Shown: one piece after another, positions 52,492 through 60,949 of the stretch
How the letters are laid out: each line of letters begins with the position of its first letter
Numbering within the stretch: position 1 is the stretch's first letter
DNA from: Micrococcus terreus
Lineage (GTDB): Bacteria > Actinomycetota > Actinomycetes > Actinomycetales > Micrococcaceae
Direction of reading: 5' to 3'
Assembly: GCF_900116905.1 (NCBI RefSeq)
Contig: NZ_FPCG01000004.1
Location: 62,001-126,000, forward strand
DNA length: 64,000 bases
Program-made: the position numbers and the translations under genes
Notes under the pieces: generated by a model
The model's input: the letters and a program-made list of their open reading frames with translations, nothing else
Told to the model about the DNA's origin: nothing
The model's database searches: none

Positions 52492-53597
52492 GCGCGGACA
52501 CCGTGTCCGTGGGCGTCTCCCGGCGTGGCTTCGCCTCGGACAACTATGCCGGCGTCCACCCCGAGGTGCTGCAGGCCTTGGCCCGCGCCAACGTCGGACA
52601 TGAGCCGGCCTACGGCGGGGACTCCTGGACCGCGCGTCTGCAGCAGCTGGTGACCCAGGAGTTCGGCGAGCGGGCCGCGGTCCATCCTGTGTTCAACGGC
52701 ACGGGAGCCAATGTGGTGGCCCTGCAGGCCATGCTCCCGCCGTGGGGCGCGGTGATCTGCGCCGAGTCCGCACACATCCACCAGGACGAGGGCGGGGCGC
52801 CGGAACGGGTCGGCCGGACCAAGCTGTTCACGGTGCCCACTCCTGACGGCAAGCTCACCCCGGAACTCGTGGACCGCCAGGCTCACGGCTTCGGATTCGT
52901 CCACCGGGCCCAGCCGGCCGTCGTCGAGATCGCCCAGGTGACCGAGCTGGGCACCGTCTACACGCCGGAGGAGATCCGGGCTCTGAGTGACCACGCCCAT
53001 GGACTGGGCCTGGGCGTGTATATGGACGGGGCCCGGCTGGCCAACGCTGCGGCCGCCCTGGAGGTGCCCCTGCGTGCCTTCACCACGGATGCCGGCGTGG
53101 ACCTGGTCTCCTTCGGGGGCACCAAGAACGGTGCCCTGGGAGCCGAAGCGGTGATCGTGCTGAATCCGGATGCGGTGATCGGCGGCGGCACCGGCCGGGG
53201 CCAGACCGCCACCACGTCCGGACTGGCGGTGGAGCATCTGCGCAAGGCCTCCATGCAGCTGGCCTCCAAGATGCGTTTCATCTCCGCGCAGCTGGTCGCG
53301 CTGCTGGAGGACGGCCTGTGGCTGCGCTCTGCCCGTCACGCCAATGCCATGGCCGCCCTGCTGGCCGCAGCCGTGGAGCCGTTGGACGGCGTGCGTCTCA
53401 CCCAACGCCCCGAGGCCAACACCGTCTTCGCCGTGCTGGACCCCGCCGTGGCCGATCGCGTCCGCGCGCAGTTCCCGTTCTACGACTGGGACCGATCCAC
53501 AGGAGAGGTCCGGTGGATGACCTCCTGGGACACCACTGCGGACGATGTCACCGGCTTCGCGCTCGCTCTGCAGGAGGCCCTGGCCTCAGCGCGCTGA
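52488..53597 (+). CDS. PLP-dependent beta-eliminating lyase / low-specificity threonine aldolase
   Basis: Aspartate-aminotransferase-fold enzyme of about 369 residues, cleaving threonine-like beta-hydroxy amino acids or related substrates. Signatures: FASDNYAGVHPEVLQALARA, FNGTGANVVALQAMLPPWGA, GVYMDGARLANAAAALEVPL and the PLP Lys in DLVSFGGTKNGALGAEAVIV. It overlaps the msrB stop by four bases, so both are co-translated. The exact substrate is unresolved (threonine aldolase is most likely). Confidence 0.88.
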   Translation: MSADTVSVGVSRRGFASDNYAGVHPEVLQALARANVGHEPAYGGDSWTARLQQLVTQEFGERAAVHPVFNGTGANVVALQAMLPPWGAVICAESAHIHQDEGGAPERVGRTKLFTVPTPDGKLTPELVDRQAHGFGFVHRAQPAVVEIAQVTELGTVYTPEEIRALSDHAHGLGLGVYMDGARLANAAAALEVPLRAFTTDAGVDLVSFGGTKNGALGAEAVIVLNPDAVIGGGTGRGQTATTSGLAVEHLRKASMQLASKMRFISAQLVALLEDGLWLRSARHANAMAALLAAAVEPLDGVRLTQRPEANTVFAVLDPAVADRVRAQFPFYDWDRSTGEVRWMTSWDTTADDVTGFALALQEALASAR

Positions 53598-53636
53598 CGG
53601 CGTGGTGCCGACGCCGGTGGCCGCACCGGATCTACC

Positions 53637-54260
53637 GTGGTGTCCGTGACTGTGATAGGCCACCACCCCGCCGAGCTGCAGCGCCTCCCCGGAGACTTCC
53701 GGTCCGCGCTGAGCGGACTGCGGCGCGCCCGATCCCGGCGTGAGGTCACCCTCGAGGAGATCCCGGCGCCGAGCCGTCTGGCCCCCTATGCAGTGGCCCT
53801 GGCCGCCGAGGTCCACGACCATCCTCCCGGCGAGGACGACGCCCCGGCCCAGGAACTGGCCACCGGTCGGTTCATCCTGCTGCACGATCCCGCCGGCTCA
53901 GCCGTCTGGAACGGCACCTTCCGCGTGGTCACCTACATCCGCGCCTCTCTGGAGGCCGACCTCGGCAACGATCCCATGGTCGGGGCGGTGGCCTGGACCT
54001 GGCTGGTGGAGGCACTGGAGAGCCACCGGGCCCAGTACAGCGAAGCTGGCGGCACGGCCACGCGCGTGCTCTCGGAGAGCTTCGGTGGACTGGCGGGTCG
54101 CCCGGACACGATCGACATCGAGCTGCGTGCCTCCTGGACCCCGGCGGGCCCCGATTCGACGGCTCATCTGGAGGCCTGGTCAGACATGGTCTGCGCCTTC
54201 GCCGGATTGCCTCCCGTGCCGGAGGGCGTCACCCCACTGCCCCGCATCAGGAGGAACTGA
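53637..54260 (+). CDS. DUF3000 family protein
   Basis: A 207-residue protein found almost only in Actinobacteria, function unknown. Seen: PSRLAPYAVALAAEVHDHPP, ATGRFILLHDPAGSAVWNGT, FRVVTYIRASLEADLGNDPM, VAWTWLVEALESHRAQYSEA and AWSDMVCAFAGLPPVPEGVT, all typical of the family. There is no membrane segment. Several adjacent GTG codons (53637, 53640 and 53646) can serve as start; the first is listed. Its end carries the ribosome site of the RNase D-like gene, a standard DUF3000-RNase D pairing in this group. Confidence 0.88.
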   Translation: MVSVTVIGHHPAELQRLPGDFRSALSGLRRARSRREVTLEEIPAPSRLAPYAVALAAEVHDHPPGEDDAPAQELATGRFILLHDPAGSAVWNGTFRVVTYIRASLEADLGNDPMVGAVAWTWLVEALESHRAQYSEAGGTATRVLSESFGGLAGRPDTIDIELRASWTPAGPDSTAHLEAWSDMVCAFAGLPPVPEGVTPLPRIRRN

Positions 54261-54264
54261 CATC
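54251..54264 (+). promoter_or_regulatory. Ribosome binding site with an AUC start codon
   Basis: AGGAGG (54250-54255) sits exactly seven bases before ATC at 54262, which is in frame with the RNase D-like protein. No ATG, GTG or TTG occurs in this frame until codon 61, nor upstream within the overlapping DUF3000 end. The site decides the start. Confidence 0.6.
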
Positions 54265-55548
54265 ACCGCTGAGACCGAACCGGCACCCGTCACCACTGCT
54301 GGCCTCGACGACGGCCCCGATCAGGCCCCGACCTCCGAGCCGCGCCTGATCACCGAGCCCGCCGGCGGGCTTCCGTTCCTGACCACCACGGCTCAGGAGC
54401 TGGATCGCTGCGCGGACCTGCTGTCCCACGGGACCGGCCCGGTGGCGATCGACGCCGAACGCGCCTCGGGCTTCCGCTACGGCCAACGGGCCTTCCTCGT
54501 CCAGATCAAGCGCGAGGGTGCCGGGATCTGGCTGATCGATCCCGAGGAGTTCGAGGACCTGACGGTGATCCAGGAGGCCCTCTCCGGGGTCGAGTGGATT
54601 CTCCACGCAGCCACGCAGGACCTTCCGTGCCTGTCCGAACTGGGGCTGTGGCCGGACCGCCTGTTCGACACCGAACTGGCTGGCCGGATCGCCGGGCTGC
54701 CCCGCGTCGGGTTGGCCGCCATGCTCGAGTCCCTGCTGGGCGTGACCCTGGCCAAGGAGCACTCTGCCGCCGACTGGTCCAAGCGCCCTCTGCCGCAGGA
54801 CTGGCTGACCTACGCCGCCCTGGACGTGGAACTGCTGGTGGAGCTGCGTGAGGCGATCATCGGCCTGCTGGAGGAGCAGGGGAAGATGGACTGGGCCGAG
54901 GAGGAGTTCGAGGCCGTCCGCACCGCTCCCCTGCCCGGCCCTCGGCAGGATCCGTGGCGGCGCACTTCCGGGATGCACAAGCTGCGCCGCCCCCAGCAGC
55001 TGGCGGTGGTCCGTGAACTGTGGAACGCCCGGGAGAAGCTGGCTCAGAGCAGGGACACTGCCCCTGGGCGCCTCATCCCCGATTCGGCGATCGTGGCGGC
55101 GGCGGCCGCGCAGCCGCAGACCGTCCCCGACCTGCTCAAGACCCAGGGCTTCCACGGTCGGGCCGCCGGCCGCGAGGCTCCGCGTTGGCTGCGGGCCATC
55201 AAGGACGGGCAGCAGGCTGCACGGGAGCCCGGGGGCCTGCCTGCTCTGCACCTGCCCCAGGACGGACCGCCGCCCCCGCGCGCCTGGAAGGACCGTGACC
55301 CCCTCGCGGACCGTCGCCTGAAGACGGCCAAGGCCTGGATCGGCCGGCGCGCGGACGAGCTGACAATCCCCACCGAGAACCTGCTGACTCCGGACACCCT
55401 GCGGCGGGTCTGCTGGCGACCGCCGTCCCCGATCGACCCAGACACCGTGGCCGCTGCGCTCACCGCCCTCGGGGCCCGCCCGTGGCAGGTCAGGATCACC
55501 GCCCCCATCATCACCGTCGCCCTGCTGGATCCCGATCCGGCCGAGTGA
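54262..55548 (+). CDS. Ribonuclease D-like 3'-5' exonuclease (DEDD family with HRDC domain)
   Basis: Likely 3'-5' exoribonuclease. Exonuclease motifs: first DEDD site in GPVAIDAERASGFRYGQRAF, second in VEWILHAATQDLPCLSELGL, third around DWSKRPLPQDWLTYAALDVELL; then an HRDC domain (HKLRRPQQLAVVRELWNARE) and a C-terminal region specific to Actinobacteria. The protein is 428 residues if read from ATC at 54262. No canonical start codon exists near the correct N-terminus, so an AUC start (known for very few genes) or a sequence error must be considered. The next canonical codon, GTG at 54442, would remove the first 60 residues but keep the catalytic motif. Confidence 0.85.
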   Translation: MTAETEPAPVTTAGLDDGPDQAPTSEPRLITEPAGGLPFLTTTAQELDRCADLLSHGTGPVAIDAERASGFRYGQRAFLVQIKREGAGIWLIDPEEFEDLTVIQEALSGVEWILHAATQDLPCLSELGLWPDRLFDTELAGRIAGLPRVGLAAMLESLLGVTLAKEHSAADWSKRPLPQDWLTYAALDVELLVELREAIIGLLEEQGKMDWAEEEFEAVRTAPLPGPRQDPWRRTSGMHKLRRPQQLAVVRELWNAREKLAQSRDTAPGRLIPDSAIVAAAAAQPQTVPDLLKTQGFHGRAAGREAPRWLRAIKDGQQAAREPGGLPALHLPQDGPPPPRAWKDRDPLADRRLKTAKAWIGRRADELTIPTENLLTPDTLRRVCWRPPSPIDPDTVAAALTALGARPWQVRITAPIITVALLDPDPAE

Positions 55549-55569
55549 ACCGCCGAGGGTCCGCACTCC

Positions 55570-55598
55570 TTGAGCAACCTGTTACTGGCCGGTAACAT
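55570..55598 (+). promoter_or_regulatory. Promoter of the beta-oxidation gene
   Basis: TTGAGC (55570-55575), a 17-base spacer and TAACAT (55593-55598) form a sigma-70-like promoter 38 bases upstream of the ATG. The spacer and -10 overlap a palindrome. Confidence 0.6.
55581..55596. promoter_or_regulatory. Palindromic operator candidate within the promoter
   Basis: GTTAC-T-GGCC-G-GTAAC: a 16-base inverted repeat with a single mismatched pair, covering the spacer and the first bases of the -10 box. The architecture suggests a TetR-type repressor site; the regulator is not in the window. Confidence 0.55.
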
Positions 55599-55635
55599 TC
55601 GGGGCGAGACCACCGAACCCCCGCTCAGGAGAGTC

Positions 55636-57786
55636 ATGACCACTGCAGATCGTTTCGACCGCTTCCACGAACTGGCCGCACTGTTCCCCGACGAGGTGAT
55701 CACCCGCGCTGAGGTGACCGACCTCGACCTCCCCGGCGACAGAGGAACCCTGGCGCTGCTGACCCTGGACAACCACGCGGGACCGCGCCGGCCCACCACG
55801 CTGGGCCCGAACTCCCTGATCGGCATCGGCGAGGTCCTGGACGTGCAGGCCCAGCGCGCTCGAGACGGCCAGATCGCCGCCGTGGCGATCGTGGGCAAGC
55901 CCGGCTTCCTGGTGGCCGGCGCCGACCTGGGTTCCATCAAGCGCCTGACCCGCCATGAGCACGGTCAGCTGATGGCCGAGCTGGGACACGAGGTGTACAA
56001 CACCCTCACGGACTTCCCGGTCCCCTCCTTCGCCTTCATCAACGGCATGGCCCTGGGCGGTGGGCTGGAGATCGCTCTGGCCTGCCAGTACCGCACCATC
56101 TCCACCGCTGCCGCTGGGCTCGGGCTGCCGGAGACCCACCTGGGGCTGATCCCGGGCTGGGGCGGCGTGTGGAAGACCCCGCGGCTGATCGGACCGGAGG
56201 CTGCCGTCACCCTGATCTTCGAAAACCCCCTCAACGGCAACCGCACCCTCAAGGGCGCCGCTGCCTACGAGCTGGGCCTGGCCGACGCGCTGCTGGACGC
56301 CGGACAGGATCCCGCCGACACCACCGCCTTCGTCCAGGCTTCGGTGGACTGGGCCGCCCAGGTGGTGGCCGGCGACGCGCAGGCCCTGGAGCAGATCGAG
56401 CGGCACCGCAGCCGGGACACCTCCGAGGAGGCCTGGGGCCGCGCGGTGCAGAAGGCCGAGAGGATCGTGCAGGCCAAGACCGGTGGGCATGTCCCCGCGC
56501 CGGCTCGGGCCCTGGAGGTGTTCGCCCAGGGCCAGCACCGCACCCGTGAGGAGTCCGCGCAGGCCGAATGCGACGCTCTGGCGGATCTGATGCAGACCCC
56601 TGAGTTCCATCACACCGTCTATGCATTCCTGGACGTGGTGCAGAAGCGTTCCAAGAATCCGGCGGGCGCGCCCTCGGCGGACTTGGCCCGGCCGGTCCGC
56701 AAGGTGGGCGTGGTCGGCGCCGGGCTGATGGCCGGCCAGCTGGCCCTGTTGTTCGCCCAGCGCCTCCAGGTGCCCGTGGTGATGACCGACATCGATCAGG
56801 AGCGCGTGGACCGCGGGGTCTCCTCCGTCCACGAGCAGGTGGACAAGCTGGTGTCCAAGGGCCGGCTGAAGTCCGAGATGGCGGAGGGCCTGAAGGGACT
56901 GGTCTCCGGCTCCGTCTCCAAGGACGTCTACGCCGACGCCGACTTCGTCATCGAGGCCGTCTTCGAGGAGATGGGCGTCAAGAAGCAGGTCCTGAGCGAG
57001 CTCGAGGCGATCGTCTCTCCCGAGTGCATCCTGGCCACCAACACCTCCTCGCTCTCGGTCACCGAGATGGCCTCGGTGCTCCAGCACCCCGAGCGCATGG
57101 TCGGGTTCCACTTCTTCAATCCGGTGGCCGTGATGCCCCTGCTGGAGATCGTCCGGGGCCCGCAGACCACCGACGAGGTGCTGGCCACGGCCTTCGCCAC
57201 GGCCAAGACCCTGGGCAAGACCGCCGTGCTGGTCCAGGACGCCACGGCGTTCGTGGTCAACCGGATCCTGCTGCGTCAGATGGGTGAGATCCAGAACTCC
57301 TTCGACCAGGGCACGCCGGCCGAGGTGGCCGACCATGCCCTGGATCCGATGGCGCTGCCGATGACGCCGTTCACCCTGCTGGCCATGGTGGGCGTGCCGG
57401 TGGCCCAGCATGTCACCGAGTCCTTGAACGCCTCCTTCGGAGATGAGCGCTTCCCGGTCTCCCAGAACCTGCAGGCCCTGGTGGACCACCGGGTGAAGGG
57501 GATCTGGGCTGAGGACGGCTCGCAGACCATCCCGGAGCAGACTCTGGCACTGATGGAGTTCGGGGACGCTCCCCAGACCTCCGAGGAGCTGCTGGTCCGC
57601 GTCCAGGACGCCCTGGCCGAAGAGATCGGCCTGATGCTCGACGAGGGCGTGGTGGCCGATGCCGAGGACATCGACCTGTGCATGATCCTGGGCGCTGGGT
57701 GGCCGCTGCACCTGGGCGGGATCACCCCGTACCTGGACGAGGTCGGAGCCTCAGAGCGAGTCAACGGCCGCCGCTTCCACACCTGA
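55636..57786 (+). CDS. Fatty-acid oxidation multifunctional protein (enoyl-CoA hydratase / 3-hydroxyacyl-CoA dehydrogenase)
   Basis: Two consecutive beta-oxidation steps in one chain of 716 residues. The N-terminal crotonase domain has the oxyanion-hole loops [20 protein letters not shown] and [20 protein letters not shown], with the Glu in [20 protein letters not shown]. The central NAD-binding domain begins [20 protein letters not shown] and has [19 protein letters not shown] with the catalytic His; the C-terminal HAD domain has [20 protein letters not shown]-type sequence. The start is ATG at 55636, four bases after AGGAG. In many relatives a thiolase gene (fadA) directly precedes this gene; none is present here. 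The promoter carries a palindrome. A terminator follows. Confidence 0.93.
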   Translation: MTTADRFDRFHELAALFPDEVITRAEVTDLDLPGDRGTLALLTLDNHAGPRRPTTLGPNSLIGIGEVLDVQAQRARDGQIAAVAIVGKPGFLVAGADLGSIKRLTRHEHGQLMAELGHEVYNTLTDFPVPSFAFINGMALGGGLEIALACQYRTISTAAAGLGLPETHLGLIPGWGGVWKTPRLIGPEAAVTLIFENPLNGNRTLKGAAAYELGLADALLDAGQDPADTTAFVQASVDWAAQVVAGDAQALEQIERHRSRDTSEEAWGRAVQKAERIVQAKTGGHVPAPARALEVFAQGQHRTREESAQAECDALADLMQTPEFHHTVYAFLDVVQKRSKNPAGAPSADLARPVRKVGVVGAGLMAGQLALLFAQRLQVPVVMTDIDQERVDRGVSSVHEQVDKLVSKGRLKSEMAEGLKGLVSGSVSKDVYADADFVIEAVFEEMGVKKQVLSELEAIVSPECILATNTSSLSVTEMASVLQHPERMVGFHFFNPVAVMPLLEIVRGPQTTDEVLATAFATAKTLGKTAVLVQDATAFVVNRILLRQMGEIQNSFDQGTPAEVADHALDPMALPMTPFTLLAMVGVPVAQHVTESLNASFGDERFPVSQNLQALVDHRVKGIWAEDGSQTIPEQTLALMEFGDAPQTSEELLVRVQDALAEEIGLMLDEGVVADAEDIDLCMILGAGWPLHLGGITPYLDEVGASERVNGRRFHT

Positions 57787-57809
57787 GACACCGCAGCCCG
57801 CCCTGCAGA

Positions 57810-57848
57810 GACGGGCCCAGGCACGCACACTGTGTGGCCGGGCCCGTC
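57810..57848. terminator. Bidirectional hairpin terminator
   Basis: GACGGGCCC / GGGCCCGTC nine-base stem with an inner CACAC-TGTGTG pairing, between the convergent beta-oxidation gene and the uncharacterised gene. Serves both. Confidence 0.7.
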
Positions 57849-57865
57849 CGGCATTCGGCCTGGCC

Positions 57866-58507
57866 TCAGAAGCCGAAGCCGCGCAGGGCGAAGGCCGTCA
57901 TGTTGTCGTCCATCCCCTCCAGCGCCTGGGCCAGGGAGTCCACCGGGACGGACACGGCTGGACCGCCCCAGTCGCTCATCACCACCTGCTCTCCGGCCAG
58001 CCAGTGGGTGGCGAGCACCAGTCCGTGGCTGAGAACCTCCACCCTGTCCGCCACCAGCGTCTGCCCGTCGGGCCGCTGGACCGGCTCGGCACCACGGCGG
58101 ACCATCCGGGCGGGCGAGGGTGCCAGGGTCCCGGTGAAGAACTGGGACTCCTCGAGCCGGATGTACTCCGCCCCGGACGTCCCCTGCGCAGCCAGCTGCT
58201 GCAGCAGCATCCATTCTCCGTAGCTGGGCAGGGCGTCCCGGTCCAGGCCGGCGCGCTCTCGGTCCACGCTCACCCGCTGGGTCGCCGAGGAGTCCTGGAA
58301 GGTGCAGGCGCGCCATCCCTGGACAGTGGCCCCCGCGGAGAGGGTGATCGTGGACTCGGAGAGGAATCGCTCTGCCGGCCCCGCACGATGCTCCCCGGGC
58401 CGCGCCCCGCCGAAGGCTGTGCGGGTGGTCAGCACTCCGTCCTGCACGGAACGGAGCAGGAAGCCCGCCCGCCGACCCTCGAAGTACATCGTCTCCCAGC
58501 GCTCCAT
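57866..58507 (-). CDS. Uncharacterised protein
   Basis: A 213-residue soluble protein with no signal or membrane segment. I do not recognise a family. The start [20 protein letters not shown] and regular beta-type segments ([60 protein letters not shown]) suggest a beta-rich fold. The C-terminus is [16 protein letters not shown]. The ATG at 58507 has AGGAGG four bases upstream; the frame upstream to 58705 is not supported. It lies divergent from the Rieske gene. Confidence 0.7.
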   Translation of the reverse strand: MERWETMYFEGRRAGFLLRSVQDGVLTTRTAFGGARPGEHRAGPAERFLSESTITLSAGATVQGWRACTFQDSSATQRVSVDRERAGLDRDALPSYGEWMLLQQLAAQGTSGAEYIRLEESQFFTGTLAPSPARMVRRGAEPVQRPDGQTLVADRVEVLSHGLVLATHWLAGEQVVMSDWGGPAVSVPVDSLAQALEGMDDNMTAFALRGFGF

Positions 58508-58608
58508 GCGCCCTCCTGTTCCGTCTCGGGTGTCTGATCCATTCTGTCCTGAACGCCACGGTGCCGCCACGCGCAGGCCTGGATTCGCCGGGGACGGCAT
58601 CGACCCCG

Positions 58609-58614
58609 GATAAT
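58609..58614 (+). promoter_or_regulatory. Candidate -10 box for a leaderless Rieske-protein transcript
   Basis: GATAAT, then GGGGGG, then the ATG of the Rieske gene: the six-base spacing of a leaderless start. The G run could also act as a ribosome site, so both readings are open. Confidence 0.4.
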
Positions 58615-58620
58615 GGGGGG

Positions 58621-59136
58621 ATGACCTCCTCCGATCGCTCCTCTGCCCCTGACCGCGTCCCGTCCCCGGAGGACACCTCATGCTGTGGCGGGTGCGGCCC
58701 CACACGGCGGACCTTCCTGGAGCGGGGGGCCCTGATCGGAGCCGCCGGTGTGGCCGCTGTCGGGCTCTCCGGCTGCACCGACGCCATTCGGAACGAGCAG
58801 AACGCCCCCTCCCACCATGTGGGAGGCACTCCCACCCGGGCGATCGAGACCGCCGAGCTGCCCGTGGGCAATTCGGCGTCGGTGCAGCTGCGCGGCCGCA
58901 TTCTCCTGATCCACCGCTCTGCCGAGCAGACGGTCCACGCGTATTCGGCCGTGTGCACGCATCAGGGCTGCACGGTCGGGCTGGGAGAGCGTCAGGGGGA
59001 ACCGACCTTCGCCTGCCCCTGCCACGGCTCCCACTTCGATGTCACCACGGGAGTGCCCTACGGCGGCCCGGCCCGCAAGCCACTGACCGAGTTCACCGCA
59101 GCGGTGGACGGTGACTGGATCACCGTCACCCTCTGA
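58621..59136 (+). CDS. Tat-exported Rieske [2Fe-2S] lipoprotein
   Basis: A 171-residue redox protein. Residues 21-52 form a Tat-type signal: a Cys-rich start (CCGGCGP), the twin-arginine stretch TRRTFLERG, a hydrophobic segment ([10 protein letters not shown]) and a lipobox LSGC at 49-52, so the mature protein is likely a lipoprotein on the outer face of the membrane. The Rieske ligands are CTHQGC (112-117) and CPCHGSHF (132-139), with a Pro-containing loop behind ([11 protein letters not shown]). There is no cytochrome b partner nearby, so an independent electron-transfer role is inferred. ATG 58621, with GGGGGG directly before. Confidence 0.9.
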   Translation: MTSSDRSSAPDRVPSPEDTSCCGGCGPTRRTFLERGALIGAAGVAAVGLSGCTDAIRNEQNAPSHHVGGTPTRAIETAELPVGNSASVQLRGRILLIHRSAEQTVHAYSAVCTHQGCTVGLGERQGEPTFACPCHGSHFDVTTGVPYGGPARKPLTEFTAAVDGDWITVTL

Positions 59137-59138
59137 GC

Positions 59139-59423
59139 TCAGGGCCGGGGTCGACGTGGGGCGTTGACGATGCTCTCCCGCCGGTTGGGGTCCCACTCCG
59201 GGGTCTCGGCCAGCCGGCGTGGGTAGTACCACCAGCGCCACCACAGCCAGATGGCCGGGCCGATCCCCGGCAGGACGAACAGGGTCAGCAGCCACGGCAG
59301 GCGCCGGTGTTCATCCAACGGTGAGCGCATCAGGGACACCAGGGCGGTCACGAGCAGCCCCAGCAGGACCGCCGAGAGGACCCACAGCCCGATCTGCCCC
59401 GCCACGGGGATCTGGTCGGCCAT
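59139..59423 (-). CDS. Two-helix membrane protein (PLDc_N domain)
   Basis: A 94-residue protein with two membrane helices (IGLWVLSAVLLGLLVTALVS and PWLLTLFVLPGIGPAIWLWW) followed by WRWWYYPRRLAE. The pattern matches the phospholipase D-nuclease N-terminal (PLDc_N) domain, a short membrane domain widespread in Actinobacteria, function unknown. It starts two bases after the aldo/keto reductase stop and is presumably its co-transcribed partner. It converges with the Rieske gene with only two bases between the stops. Confidence 0.8.
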   Translation of the reverse strand: MADQIPVAGQIGLWVLSAVLLGLLVTALVSLMRSPLDEHRRLPWLLTLFVLPGIGPAIWLWWRWWYYPRRLAETPEWDPNRRESIVNAPRRPRP

Positions 59424-59425
59424 GG

Positions 59426-60400
59426 TCAGAACAGTGCCACCTTCTGAGCCGGGGCGAAGATCTCGTCCAGCTCAGCACGCTCCTGTTCAATGGACACCCA
59501 GCACACGGCCTCGGCGTTCTGGCGGATCTGCTCCGGGCGCGTGGCCCCGGCGATCACCGAGGACACCGGCTCCTGGGCGGCGAGCCAGGAGAAGGCGACC
59601 TGCAGCTCAGTCAGACCTCGTTCCCGGGCGAAGTCGCCGAAGGCCTTCAGCTGGTCCAGGTCGGCGTTCTCCACCATGGACTGCCGGGTGTGGGAGAGGC
59701 GGGATCCCTCCGGCGCCTGCCCGGAGGAGTACTTGCCGGTGAGCATGCCGTTGGCCAGCGGGAAATAGGGCAGCACGCCCAGTCCGTAGGCACGGGAGGC
59801 TGGCAGCACCTCCAGCTCGGCCCGCCGGTCCATCAGGTTGTAGTGGTTCTGGGCGGAGATGAAGCGCTCGGTGCCCTGCTCCCGCGCCACGAACTCGGCC
59901 TCGGCGATCTGCCAGCCGGACCGGTTGGAGTGCCCGATGTACCGGACCTTGCCCGACCGCACCAGGTCGTCCAGCGCCGAGAGCGTCTCCTCGATCGGCG
60001 TCTGCGGGTCCGGGGTGTGGAACTGGTAGAGATCGATCCAGTCCGTCCCCAGCCGGCGCAACGAGGCCTCCACCGCGCGGACGATGTAGCGGCGGGAGCC
60101 GCGAGCCCCATGGTCGTTGCCGTTGACGCCCTGCATGTCCATCCCGAACTTGGTGGCCAGCACCACCTCGTCGCGGCGCGTGCCCAGGGCACGGCCGAGG
60201 CGTTCCTCGCTCAGGCCAGGCTGGGCGCCGTACATGTCCGCCACGTCGAACAGGGTCACGCCAGCGTCCAGCGCGGCATGCACGACGGCGTCCGTCCCCT
60301 CCTGCTCCAGGGTGGCGGTTCCCGGGCGGCCCAGGTTGTTGCAGCCCAGTCCGACGACGGAAACGGTCAGGCCGGAACGGCCCAGGCGACGATAGTCCAC
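59426..60400 (-). CDS. Aldo/keto reductase
   Basis: NADPH-dependent oxidoreductase of 324 residues with a TIM-barrel. The catalytic tetrad is visible: Asp/Tyr in TLFDVADMYGAQPGLSEERL, Lys in VLATKFGMDM and His in WIDLYQFHTPDP. The coenzyme-binding end is SSVIAGATRPEQIRQNAEAV. The substrate is unknown; it resembles the YghZ/Gas-type group. The start is GTG with AGAGGA eight bases upstream. Neighbours are the WGR-like gene and dxs on one side and the PLDc_N gene on the other. Confidence 0.92.
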   Translation of the reverse strand: MDYRRLGRSGLTVSVVGLGCNNLGRPGTATLEQEGTDAVVHAALDAGVTLFDVADMYGAQPGLSEERLGRALGTRRDEVVLATKFGMDMQGVNGNDHGARGSRRYIVRAVEASLRRLGTDWIDLYQFHTPDPQTPIEETLSALDDLVRSGKVRYIGHSNRSGWQIAEAEFVAREQGTERFISAQNHYNLMDRRAELEVLPASRAYGLGVLPYFPLANGMLTGKYSSGQAPEGSRLSHTRQSMVENADLDQLKAFGDFARERGLTELQVAFSWLAAQEPVSSVIAGATRPEQIRQNAEAVCWVSIEQERAELDEIFAPAQKVALF

Positions 60401-60430
60401 AGGAAGGGTCCTCTCACGAAGTCGTTCTGA

Positions 60431-60949
60431 TCAGGAGCGGAGGGTGGCGGCGGCCACCCGCGAGGCCTGCACCCCGGCGTGCTTGGCGGCGGCGGGGATC
60501 TCCGCCTGCGCCTTGGCCGCATGCGGGGTCTCGACCTCCAGCACAGCCTGTCCGCTCTCGGTGCGCACCTGCACGACCTCACCCAGTCCCCGCCAGGCCA
60601 GTTGATTGGTCAGCTCTGCTCGCAGACGCTCCACCAGTGAGGTCTCCACCGTGGTGGGCTCGGTGCCCTTGAACCGGTAGGTGACCTCCACCCGGGCCAG
60701 CTGGTCCTGCTCCAGCGGAGCGAATCCGTCAGCCTGGCACTGCGCGGCGAACGTGGCCAGCAGCTCCTCTCCGTCCTGGGCCTCCGCCACGGGTTCGGCG
60801 GCAGTGGTGCCGGTGGTGCCCACGCGCCCGTGGTGCACCACGAACTCACCCGGGCCGTCCTCCCCCGGCACGAACCAGGCTTCGCGATACTCCAGGCGGC
60901 GCTGCCCGCCGTCCTGCTCAGTGCGTCGGTAGGTGCGGACGATGCTCAT
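60431..60949 (-). CDS. Uncharacterised protein with WGR-like N-terminus
   Basis: A 172-residue protein. Its N-terminal part, [20 protein letters not shown] followed by [17 protein letters not shown], resembles the WGR domain pattern (W-x-G-R-x-G-x-x-G) seen in PARP-like and bacterial proteins, with HGRVGTTG in place of WGRIG. The C-terminus is helical ([20 protein letters not shown]). There is no membrane segment. It overlaps the dxs stop by four bases, so it is translationally coupled to dxs. The WGR assignment is tentative; the function is unknown. Confidence 0.65.
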   Translation of the reverse strand: MSIVRTYRRTEQDGGQRRLEYREAWFVPGEDGPGEFVVHHGRVGTTGTTAAEPVAEAQDGEELLATFAAQCQADGFAPLEQDQLARVEVTYRFKGTEPTTVETSLVERLRAELTNQLAWRGLGEVVQVRTESGQAVLEVETPHAAKAQAEIPAAAKHAGVQASRVAAATLRS

